Below, one piece after another: positions 25,741-32,749 of a stretch of 32,749 bases of DNA. Source of the stretch: Actinomyces bouchesdurhonensis (GTDB taxonomy: Bacteria; Actinomycetota; Actinomycetes; Actinomycetales; Actinomycetaceae); the NCBI RefSeq assembly GCF_900128465.1, contig NZ_LT635868.1, positions 149,101 through 181,849 of the forward strand, read 5' to 3'. How positions within the stretch are numbered: position 1 is the stretch's first letter; every line of letters starts with the position of its first letter. The position numbers and the translations under genes were made by a program. Below the pieces are notes generated by a model. That model did not search any database. It saw nothing but the letters and a program-made list of their open reading frames with translations, and had not been told where the DNA came from.

Positions 25741-27783
25741 TTATGCCTGTGACCAGGGTGAGGAATGGGCGGGTTCAACTTTGAAGACGTGACCGAGACG
25801 CGTCACGGGGGACAGCTCCACCCAGTTGGATGATCCCCACACGTAGGAGTGCCCGTCGAGTTCGTCGACGACCGTGATGTTGCCGCCGGGCGTCGCTAGG
25901 CCCATGCCCGCCAGGTCCAGTTCGACGGAGGCATCCACTCCCTGGTGCGGGTCCAGTGAGATCACGCAGATGACGGTGTCGGGGTTGCCGTCTTCGGTGA
26001 ACTTTCCGGGCACCTGGCGCGAGAACGCGATGAGGCGATCCGAGGACGTGGGATGGATGCGGATCTGGTGCAGCTGACGTAGCGCGGGGTGCTTGGCGCG
26101 TGCGGCATTGAGCAGTGTGAACAGACGCGAGATTCCAATATCATCGGCGTCTGCCCAGTGGCGGGGGCGGTACTCGTACTTCTCGTTATTGTTGGGTTCC
26201 TGGAAGGAACCGCGAGGCTCGTTTTCGACGAACTCGTAGCCCGAGTAGATGCCCCACGTGGGGGCGCCGAGCGCGGCGAGCATCGCGCGGATCGCGAAGA
26301 TCGCGGTACCGCCGTCCCACATCTGTGGGGTGAGGATGTCGTGCGTGGTCGGCCAGAAGGCGGGACGCATGAGGTGTGCGGTCTCTTGGGAGATCTGGAG
26401 CAGGTATTCTTCGATTTCCTGCTTGTATGTCCTCCACGCGAAGTAGGTGTAGGACTGGTCGAAGCCGATCGCGCCTAGTGTGCGCATCATGGCGGGGCGC
26501 GTGAAGGCCTCGGCGAGGAAGAGCGTGCCCGGGTACTGGGCTTTGATGTCGGCGAGGAGGCGTTCCCAGAAGGGAATCGGTTTCGTGTGGGGGTTGTCGA
26601 CGCGGAAGATCGTCACGCCGTGCTTGATCCACAGCTCGATGACGTCGCGTACGGCTTGGTAGATGCCCTCTGGGTCGTTATCGAAGTTCAGTGGGTAGAT
26701 GTCCTGGTACTTCTTTGGCGGGTTCTCAGCGTACGCGATCGTGCCGTCGGCGCGCGTCGTAAACCATTCGGGATGTTCGGTGACCCATGGGTGGTTTGGG
26801 GAGCACTGGAGGGCCAGATCGAGGGCAACCTCCATGCCGAGGCTTCGTGCGCGATCCACGAAGCGGTCGAAGTCATCGAAGGTACCCAGATCTGGGTGGA
26901 TGGCGTCGTGGCCGCCTTCGGGTGAGCCGATGCCGTAGGGGGATCCGGGGTCGCCGGGTGTCGCGGTCAGCGAGTTGTTCTTGCCTTTGCGGAAGGTGGT
27001 GCCGATCGGGTGGATGGGCGTCAGATAGACGACGTCGAAGCCCATACCGGCGATGCGAGGCAGGTCTTCGGCAGCGCGCTCAAGGGTGCCCGAGACCCAG
27101 GTGCCGTCGGGGTTCTGGTAGGCGCCTGCAGAGCGTGGGAAGATTTCGTACCACGCGCCGGCCAGCGCCTTGGTGCGGGCGACGTCGAGCGGGTAGGAGC
27201 GCGAGGAGTCGAGGAGGTCGCGCAGCGGGTGGTCGCGGAAGACCAGGCGGATACGCGAGGAAATGCCGGCTGATAGGCGCTGCTGGGGGGAGTGGTTGGT
27301 GTCGCGCAGGCGTCGTGCGGCGTCGTGCAGCGCTTCGATGTCCGAGGCCGGGGGCTGTTCTTGGGTCGGGTTGTGGAAGGCTGAGCCTGCTGCCGCGCGC
27401 TCCATGAGACGTGCGCCCTCCTCCAGCATCAGTTCCACGTCGATTCCGGCTCCGACCTTGACTGCTGCGTCGTGGCGCCACGTGGCGTAGGGATCCGACC
27501 AGGAATCCACGCGGAAGGTCCATGCGCCGGGAGCGTCGGGGGCCACCCAGGCTTCGTAGCGGTCCAGGCCGGGCGCGATGTCGACCATGCGGGTACGGGA
27601 GTATTCACCTCCGTCCGGGCGCAGCAGGACGGCTTCGGCGGCGAATGCGTCGTGTCCTTCGCGGAACACGGTTGCACGGATGGGGAAAGGCTCGCCTTCG
27701 GTCGCCTTAGCGGGAAGCGTTCCGTCTTCGATGACGGGGAACACTTCGATGATCGGGATACGGGGCAACAGTTTCTCGCTCAC
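25741..27783 (-). CDS. glgE: Maltosyltransferase GlgE (alpha-1,4-glucan:maltose-1-phosphate)
   Basis: The 680-aa GH13_3 enzyme extends alpha-1,4-glucan by two glucose units from maltose-1-phosphate. N-terminal domains (about 1-200) include a beta-sandwich and a helical insertion, followed by the barrel. The nucleophile D396 is in IFRVDNPHTKP and the acid/base E425 in LFLAEAFTRP, close to the Streptomyces numbering (394 and 423). DILTPQMWDGG supplies the third-carboxylate region. The start is GTG 27783, with AGGG about 8 nt upstream, giving the family N-terminus SEKLLPRIPIIEVFPVIEDG. The open frame to 27933 adds unrelated residues. The maltose-1-P maker (TreS-Pep2 or GlgM) is not in the window. 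Confidence 0.96.
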   Translation of the reverse strand: MSEKLLPRIPIIEVFPVIEDGTLPAKATEGEPFPIRATVFREGHDAFAAEAVLLRPDGGEYSRTRMVDIAPGLDRYEAWVAPDAPGAWTFRVDSWSDPYATWRHDAAVKVGAGIDVELMLEEGARLMERAAAGSAFHNPTQEQPPASDIEALHDAARRLRDTNHSPQQRLSAGISSRIRLVFRDHPLRDLLDSSRSYPLDVARTKALAGAWYEIFPRSAGAYQNPDGTWVSGTLERAAEDLPRIAGMGFDVVYLTPIHPIGTTFRKGKNNSLTATPGDPGSPYGIGSPEGGHDAIHPDLGTFDDFDRFVDRARSLGMEVALDLALQCSPNHPWVTEHPEWFTTRADGTIAYAENPPKKYQDIYPLNFDNDPEGIYQAVRDVIELWIKHGVTIFRVDNPHTKPIPFWERLLADIKAQYPGTLFLAEAFTRPAMMRTLGAIGFDQSYTYFAWRTYKQEIEEYLLQISQETAHLMRPAFWPTTHDILTPQMWDGGTAIFAIRAMLAALGAPTWGIYSGYEFVENEPRGSFQEPNNNEKYEYRPRHWADADDIGISRLFTLLNAARAKHPALRQLHQIRIHPTSSDRLIAFSRQVPGKFTEDGNPDTVICVISLDPHQGVDASVELDLAGMGLATPGGNITVVDELDGHSYVWGSSNWVELSPVTRLGHVFKVEPAHSSPWSQA

Positions 27784-27900
27784 ATATCCAACCCTAACGT
27801 ATGGACCGACCAGCTGATAGGCGAAGATCACACCACGGAATGTGACCGATCTCCTATGCCTGGCAGGGGGAGGGCGAAGATTCAACGCCGGGAGCAAACT

Positions 27901-27939
27901 GCGGGGGTGGCATCCGAGCAACTCGGGTGCCACCCCCGC
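27901..27939 (-). terminator. 18-bp hairpin upstream of glgE
   Basis: GCGGGGGTGGCATCCGAG pairs with CTCGGGTGCCACCCCCGC around a CAA loop, with one wobble. It follows the 84-aa gene by 21 bp and separates the glgX-trpS group from glgE-glgB. Confidence 0.85.
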
Positions 27940-27960
27940 CTGTCGACCTGCGACGCGGAA

Positions 27961-28215
27961 TCAGTGTCCGCTATTGAGTCCGGAGAAGATTGCAACGCCG
28001 AAGACGACGTACAACAGGATCGTCGCGACCAGGCCGATGATCTCCCAGGCTAAAAGGGCGCGCGCGAAGTTCCGCTTTGACGGGGCTGCGGCGGAGCCGA
28101 ACGCCAACACGAGTATGTAAATGAAACCGACCAGCGGAATAGGGGTGATGAGCAGCGTGATCATCCACGAGCCAACGGATTCGTCGGGACGCTCGGGGAG
28201 CTGGTTGTATGCCAT
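27961..28215 (-). CDS. Small two-TM membrane protein, 84 aa
   Basis: The protein has two hydrophobic segments (about 18-43 and 59-78) and a polar N-terminus rich in Pro and Glu (MAYNQLPERPDESVGSW). The loop between them is basic (APSKRNFAR), suggesting both termini are outside. The family is not recognised. ATG 28215 has a strong GGAGG 6 nt upstream, preferred over TTG 28227, which contains that SD. It is probably cotranscribed with trpS, whose stop is 29 bp upstream, and is followed by a strong terminator. Confidence 0.82.
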   Translation of the reverse strand: MAYNQLPERPDESVGSWMITLLITPIPLVGFIYILVLAFGSAAAPSKRNFARALLAWEIIGLVATILLYVVFGVAIFSGLNSGH

Positions 28216-28244
28216 GATGGCCTCCAAAGGGATTGTGTGAGGGA

Positions 28245-29345
28245 TTAATAGTTCATCTGCATCGCTGTACGGACCTCGGACAGAGTCTGATCCGCCTGCT
28301 CGTTGGCACGTTCATTGCCGGCGTGCAGGATACTCAGCAGATAGTCTTCGTTGGCGATCAGCTCGGCGCGGCGAGACCGCAGGGGAGCGAGCATCTCGTT
28401 GAGTGACTCAGTCACGAGCGCCTTCAAGGTGCCCGCGCCGGCGTCGCCAATGCGCTCCGCGATGACCTCGGGGGCGTCGCCCGTGGCCAGCGAGGCCAGC
28501 ATCAGTAGGTTGGAAACCTCGGGTCGGTCGACCGGATCGAAGGTGATGCGACGCTGCGCGTCCGTCTTCGCCTTCTTCAGGATCTTCGCGGTTTCGTCGG
28601 CGCTCATGCGCAGCTCGATCGTGTTACCGCGCGACTTCGACATCTTCTGTCCGTCCGTGCCCAGCAGCAACGGGACTTCGGACAGGAGGGCCTCGGGGCG
28701 GGGGAACACGGGACGCTCGGGGGTCGCGCGGCCGTAGCGCTTGTCGAAGCGCTGGGCGATCAGGCGTGCCTGCTCGAGGTGAGGGAGCTGGTCCTGACCC
28801 ACGGGCACGATGTTCGCCTTGCAGAAGAGGATGTCGGCGGCCTGGTGGACCGGGTAGGTCAGCATGAGGCCCGTCATTGCGCGGCCCTCGGTGGCCTCCA
28901 GCTCGGCCTTCACCGTCGGGTTGCGGTGCAGCTCCGACTCCGTGACCAGGGAGAGGAACGGGAGCATCAGCTGGTTGAGGGCCGGGACCGCCGAGTGGTT
29001 GAAGATCGTGGAGCGCTGCGGGTCGATACCCGCAGCCAGGTAGTCCGCGACGAGGCCGAGGACGCGCTCGCGTATCGGGCCCACGCCGTCGCGGTCGGTG
29101 ATCACCTGGTAGTCAGCGACCAGCACCCAGGTTTCCACGCCGCGGTTCTGCAACAGCACGCGGTTACGAAGGGTGCCGAAGTAGTGGCCCAAATGCAGGT
29201 GACCCGTGGGGCGGTCTCCGGTGAGGATGCGGAAACGCGAAGGATCTTCGTCGATTGCCAGGTCGATCTCGGCGCTTCGGGCCTTCGAGCGGGCCAGCGA
29301 GGCATCGGAGGTTGCGGTTTCCAGGGCATCTTCACTGAGAGTCAT
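28245..29345 (-). CDS. trpS: Tryptophanyl-tRNA synthetase
   Basis: The 366-aa class I aminoacyl-tRNA synthetase charges tRNA-Trp. The HIGH-type motif is HLGH at 51-54 (TGDRPTGHLHLGHYFG), and KMSKS is at 234-238. A leading extension of about 35 residues precedes the catalytic domain compared with short bacterial TrpRS. Start ATG 29345 has AGGA about 8 nt upstream. It sits 47 bp downstream of glgX. I see no T-box or attenuator-like leader in that gap. Confidence 0.97.
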   Translation of the reverse strand: MTLSEDALETATSDASLARSKARSAEIDLAIDEDPSRFRILTGDRPTGHLHLGHYFGTLRNRVLLQNRGVETWVLVADYQVITDRDGVGPIRERVLGLVADYLAAGIDPQRSTIFNHSAVPALNQLMLPFLSLVTESELHRNPTVKAELEATEGRAMTGLMLTYPVHQAADILFCKANIVPVGQDQLPHLEQARLIAQRFDKRYGRATPERPVFPRPEALLSEVPLLLGTDGQKMSKSRGNTIELRMSADETAKILKKAKTDAQRRITFDPVDRPEVSNLLMLASLATGDAPEVIAERIGDAGAGTLKALVTESLNEMLAPLRSRRAELIANEDYLLSILHAGNERANEQADQTLSEVRTAMQMNY

Positions 29346-29392
29346 ATATTGATCCTAACGAGTGTATAGAAATAAACAAAAATGGCGGCGCG

Positions 29393-31681
29393 TTAGTTTT
29401 CGGGCTGGAAGGCGATGTCGGACAGCAGAATAGTCACGGACAGTGCTTCGATTGTGAGTGTCGAACGCGGGGTGACGTGCTCGACCTCGAGGGAAAGCTC
29501 GGCGGGGTCTAGCGAAGAGCCGATGCCTCCGTTGGCGGGCGTTTCCCACACCGTGGAGTAGGCGATCAGCCAGTCGAGGTCGTGGCCGCCGGGCAACGTT
29601 ACCTGTGCGTCGTTGAGGTTCGCGTTGATAATGATGAGGGCGTCTCGGTCGCCCCATGTCACGCCGGAACGCAGCATCTGGAAAGTACGGTGGCGCGAGT
29701 CCGTCCATCCGTAGTCCGGCATCGGCGTGCCCTCGGCGGTATACCAGGACAGGTCAGGCACCGAATCGCCGCCGTAGGGCCGACCGGTCGCGAAGCGATC
29801 GGGCCGCAGCACCGGGTGTGCCTTACGCAGGGCGATCAGCCATGAAACAGCATCGATTTGCGCCTGTTGGCCTTCTGCCAGATCCCAGTCAACCCACGAG
29901 GTCGGACTGTCTTGGCAGTACGCGTTGTTGTTGCCGTCCTGGGTGCGTCCGAACTCGTCGCCACCCGTGATCATCGGCGTGCCCGAAGAGACGAGCATGG
30001 TGGCCAAGATGTTGCGCTGCGACCGTGCACGCAGCTTGGGTTTCTGCATGCGGGAAAGAATGGGGTAGGGGGTCGCAGCGTCCGGGTGGGCCGCGCCGGA
30101 GGCCAGCGGTCCTTCGAGGCCGTGGTTCCACGAGCGGTTGTCGTCTGAGCCGTCGCGGTTGTTCTCGAGATTGTCCCGGTTGTGCTTGCGGTCGTAGGCC
30201 GTCAGATCTGCCAGGGTGAAGCCGTCGTGTGCGGTCACGAAGTTGATGGAGGCGCGCGGCCCACGCAGGCGCCCAAGGCCGTGTTCGAAGACGTCCTGAG
30301 AGCCGGACAGACGGGTCGCCAGATCGTTAGGTCCGGAGACGATGTGGCCCGAGGCCTGAGCTCGCACGTCTGCGAGCCAGAAATTACGGAGGGCGCCGCG
30401 GTAGTGGTCGTTCCACTCCGAGAAAGGGACCGGGAAGTTGCCGGTCTGCCATCCTCCGGGACCCACGTCCCAAGGTTCGGCGATGAGCTTCGTGTGGGCC
30501 AAAATGTCGTCCGTGGCCATCGCGATGAGGAGCGGGTGCATCGGGGAAAAGCCGGTCGAGAAACGACCGAGAGTGGCGGCCAGGTCAAAACGGAAGCCAT
30601 CAACGCCCATCTCACGGGTCCAGTAGCGCAGTGAGTCCATAACCATCTGGATGGTCTTGGGGTGGTCCATGTTCATCGTGTTACCGGTTCCGGTTACGTC
30701 GATGGTCTGGACGGGGCGCGAGCTGGTGTGGCGGTAATACATGTCGGAGTCCAGGCCCCGCCACGACAGAGATGGACCCGCGTCACCGCCCTCGCACGTG
30801 TGGTTGTAGACGACGTCGAGGATGACCTCAATACCCGCCTTGTGCAGGAGAGACACCATGCCGCGGAACTCGTCGACGACGGCCTGTGCGCCGGCCTGCT
30901 GAGAGGCGGCGGTCGCGTAGGAGGGTTCGGGGGCGAAGAAAGAGAGCGTGGAGTAGCCCCAGTAGTTCGTCAGGCCGCGTTCGGTGAGGAATGGTTCATC
31001 ACACTTGGCGTGAACGGGCAGCAGCTCGACGGCAGTGATACCCAGGTCCCTCAGATAGGACACGGCGGCCGGGTGTGCCAGGCCCGCGTAGGTTCCACGC
31101 AGAGGTTCGGGAACACCCTGCATATTCTTGGTGAAGCCTTTGACGTGGAGTTCGTAGATGACCGTCGTCTCCCACGGGGTTCGCGGCTTGGGAAGGATCG
31201 GGAATGAGGACTCAACCACAACCGAGCGCGGCATGTATGGCGCCGAGTCGATGGGGGAACGGCGCATCGGATACTCGGACGGATAGAGGTCCTCGTCCAC
31301 GCTGTGTGCGTAGACGGCGGACTTCATGTCCACGGCACCCTCGAGGCCGCGCCCATAGGGATCGAGGAGAAGCTTGTGCGAGTTGAAGAACTTGCCTCCG
31401 TCCGGATCCCACGTCCCGTGCGCGCGGAAACCATAACGTGTGCCCGTCCCGTAGCCGGAGATGTGGCCATGCCACACGCCCGTCTTCGGCCCCAGCAGGG
31501 AAAAGCGAGTCTCAGCTCCGGCCTCGTCAAAAATACACATGTCCACGCCGGAGGCGCCGCGTGCGATCACCGCGACATCGAGACCGTCGCCCGACGGGAA
31601 AACCCCCAGGCGAGTGGGCAGCGGGTTAGGTTCGGTGACGCGCCGAATGGGCGCGTGGGACGAGCCGGATCGCTCGGACAT
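29393..31681 (-). CDS. glgX: Glycogen debranching enzyme GlgX (isoamylase type)
   Basis: The 762-aa GH13_11 enzyme hydrolyses alpha-1,6 branches of glycogen or alpha-glucan. An N-terminal CBM48-type domain (about 20-140) precedes the barrel. The nucleophile is D366 in VDGFRFDLAATLGR, the acid/base E402 in LIAEPWDVGPGGWQTGNFP, and the third carboxylate lies in TAHDGFTLADL. ATG 31681 has AGGAAGAGG about 10 nt upstream. It shares strand and region with glgE and glgB, giving synthesis and breakdown enzymes in one block, although trpS and a terminator lie between them. TATGAT in the upstream minus strand may be its -10. Confidence 0.96.
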   Translation of the reverse strand: MSERSGSSHAPIRRVTEPNPLPTRLGVFPSGDGLDVAVIARGASGVDMCIFDEAGAETRFSLLGPKTGVWHGHISGYGTGTRYGFRAHGTWDPDGGKFFNSHKLLLDPYGRGLEGAVDMKSAVYAHSVDEDLYPSEYPMRRSPIDSAPYMPRSVVVESSFPILPKPRTPWETTVIYELHVKGFTKNMQGVPEPLRGTYAGLAHPAAVSYLRDLGITAVELLPVHAKCDEPFLTERGLTNYWGYSTLSFFAPEPSYATAASQQAGAQAVVDEFRGMVSLLHKAGIEVILDVVYNHTCEGGDAGPSLSWRGLDSDMYYRHTSSRPVQTIDVTGTGNTMNMDHPKTIQMVMDSLRYWTREMGVDGFRFDLAATLGRFSTGFSPMHPLLIAMATDDILAHTKLIAEPWDVGPGGWQTGNFPVPFSEWNDHYRGALRNFWLADVRAQASGHIVSGPNDLATRLSGSQDVFEHGLGRLRGPRASINFVTAHDGFTLADLTAYDRKHNRDNLENNRDGSDDNRSWNHGLEGPLASGAAHPDAATPYPILSRMQKPKLRARSQRNILATMLVSSGTPMITGGDEFGRTQDGNNNAYCQDSPTSWVDWDLAEGQQAQIDAVSWLIALRKAHPVLRPDRFATGRPYGGDSVPDLSWYTAEGTPMPDYGWTDSRHRTFQMLRSGVTWGDRDALIIINANLNDAQVTLPGGHDLDWLIAYSTVWETPANGGIGSSLDPAELSLEVEHVTPRSTLTIEALSVTILLSDIAFQPEN

Positions 31682-31918
31682 AGATGTTGTGCCTCTTCCT
31701 GGTGAACGACTGATGGAGTCATTGCCTCGTGGACGTAGCCACCCCCATCATACGGGACCGTGAACAGAGCGGTCGGATTGGTGGGAAGAAAGACCTATGA
31801 TGAGGCGCACCTGCAAGCAATGAAGTCCTGCATCGGGTAAGGATGCTTGATTGTGGCGTGTGGCGGTGAGGGCACCCTCATATGGGCGAGGGGCCGGGAA
31901 TGTGGCACGCTAGAAGCC

Positions 31919-32722
31919 ATGAGAATTGTCGTGTGTGTGAAGCATGTCCCCGACATGCAGTCCGAACGCCGTTTTGAGGACGGTCGCTTAGTGCGCGGTG
32001 AGGACGATGTGCTCAACGAGCTGGACGAGAACGCCATCGAGGCAGCCGTCCAGCTGAAAGAAGCCGAGGAAAACGCCGACCGCGAGGGCGAGGTCATCGC
32101 CTTGACGATGGGTCCCGAGGACGCAGAGGACGCGCTCATGCGCGCCCTGCAGATGGGCGCGGACCGCGCCTTCTTAGTCTCCGACGAGTTCCTCGAGGGC
32201 TCCGACGTCATCACGACGGCCTCCGTGCTCTCCGTCGCAATCGCGAAGATCGCGCACGAGTGCGGTCCCGTCGACCTGGTCGTCACCGGCATGGCCTCGC
32301 TGGACGCAATGACCTCCATGCTACCCGGCGCTTTGGCCGCCAAAGCCCACATGCCGCTGCTGGGCCTTGCCCGCTCGATGAGCGTCGAAGATGGCGCCGT
32401 GACGATCGAGCGCTCCGTCGACGGCTTCACCGAGACGCTGCGCGCCGCGCTGCCCGCCGTCGTCTCCGTGACCGACCAGATCAACGAGCCTCGTTACCCG
32501 GCCTTCGCTGCGATGAAGGCCGCCCGCAAGAAGCCCCTGGACCAGTGGGGTATTGACGACCTCGTCGAGGTTCCCGGCGGGCAGGACCTGGTGCTGCGCC
32601 GTGCGCTGACCTCCGTGACTTTCAGCGAGGAGAACGTGCGCGACGGTTCCGGCACGATCATTCAGGACGCCGGCGAGGGCGGGCGCGCGCTGGCCGACTA
32701 CATTCTTTCGGTGGTGAAGTGA
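31919..32722 (+). CDS. etfB: Electron transfer flavoprotein subunit beta
   Basis: The 267-aa small ETF subunit (FixA family) binds AMP and, with the alpha subunit, passes electrons from acyl-CoA-type dehydrogenases to the quinone pool or another acceptor. The N-terminus MRIVVCVKHVPD is the family hallmark. The adenine nucleotide-binding region LVVTGMASLDAMTSMLPGAL and the C-terminal core PRYPAFAAMKAARKK are present. ATG 31919 is chosen because homology begins there. The frame upstream to 31847 has no homology. No SD is evident, so a leaderless mRNA is possible. It is divergent from glgX, and the next gene starts one base after its stop. Confidence 0.94.
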   Translation: MRIVVCVKHVPDMQSERRFEDGRLVRGEDDVLNELDENAIEAAVQLKEAEENADREGEVIALTMGPEDAEDALMRALQMGADRAFLVSDEFLEGSDVITTASVLSVAIAKIAHECGPVDLVVTGMASLDAMTSMLPGALAAKAHMPLLGLARSMSVEDGAVTIERSVDGFTETLRAALPAVVSVTDQINEPRYPAFAAMKAARKKPLDQWGIDDLVEVPGGQDLVLRRALTSVTFSEENVRDGSGTIIQDAGEGGRALADYILSVVK

Positions 32723-32723
32723 T

Positions 32724-32749
32724 ATGACGCAGCAGATGCATTCCCCGAT
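32724..32749 (+). CDS. Partial CDS, probably ETF subunit alpha
   Basis: ATG 32724 lies one base after the etfB stop and opens a frame (MTQQMHSP) cut by the window end. The identity as etfA is inferred only from the usual etfB-etfA order. Confidence 0.5.

Noticed and set aside
29346-29392. T-box or tryptophan attenuator before trpS
   Set aside because: The gap to glgX is only 47 bp, with a short T-rich stretch and no specifier or antiterminator structure.
31682-31918. tRNA or small RNA gene in the glgX-etfB divergent gap
   Set aside because: No cloverleaf or strong hairpin is seen. The gap is best explained as divergent promoter space, but I could not fix convincing -35/-10 pairs.

Overview
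The window is chromosomal DNA from a high-GC Gram-positive bacterium (Actinomycetota), most likely an Actinomyces/Schaalia-type member of the Actinomycetaceae. The genus is inferred. The phylum rests on high GC, frequent GTG starts, NucS (EndoMS), GlgE, an actinobacterial-length AtpH, and gene order. The order rpmE-prfA-prmC-sua5-wecA-like-atpI-like-atpBEFHAGDC-DUF2550-nucS, then a thioredoxin-like gene beside convergent glgB-glgE, closely follows the corresponding Mycobacterium tuberculosis region.

Layout. 1-2900: a 52-bp tandem repeat, then two paralogous membrane proteins of unknown function. 2941-3382: rpmE with a clear promoter, a structured leader and a strong terminator. 3414-7478: a tightly overlapping run of prfA, prmC, a Sua5/TsaC gene, a WecA-like transferase with altered active-site motifs, and a small AtpI-position membrane protein. 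7509-14448: promoter and the eight F-type ATP synthase genes, ending in an unusually short epsilon subunit. 14474-18210: DUF2550 protein, nucS, a HTH_42/AlkZ-like protein, nagA and a small Cys/His protein. 18326-20823: a two-TM protein coupled to a lipoprotein. 20925-21830: a thioredoxin-fold/TPR protein without the redox cysteines.

21831-23383 is the least ordinary part. This 1.5-kb stretch is nearly gene-free and holds stacked repeats: two near-identical hairpins at its edges, two separate 19-bp tandem repeats, a long imperfect hairpin, an 89-bp unit repeated three times, and a 20-bp inverted pair. Only one small membrane ORF looks plausible. In M. tuberculosis the equivalent gap carries a PE_PGRS gene, so this may be a recurrent insertion site.

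23384-31681 is a minus-strand block: glgX, trpS and a small membrane protein, then glgE and glgB. GlgE and GlgB build branched alpha-glucan from maltose-1-phosphate, and GlgX trims branches. 31919-32749 reads plus again: etfB and the first codons of a gene that is probably etfA.

I see no rRNA, tRNA, CRISPR, prophage or intact transposase. Most of the window is conserved housekeeping DNA. The best candidates for something undescribed are the repeat island, the paralogous membrane pair, the membrane-protein/lipoprotein pair and the motif-altered WecA-like protein.
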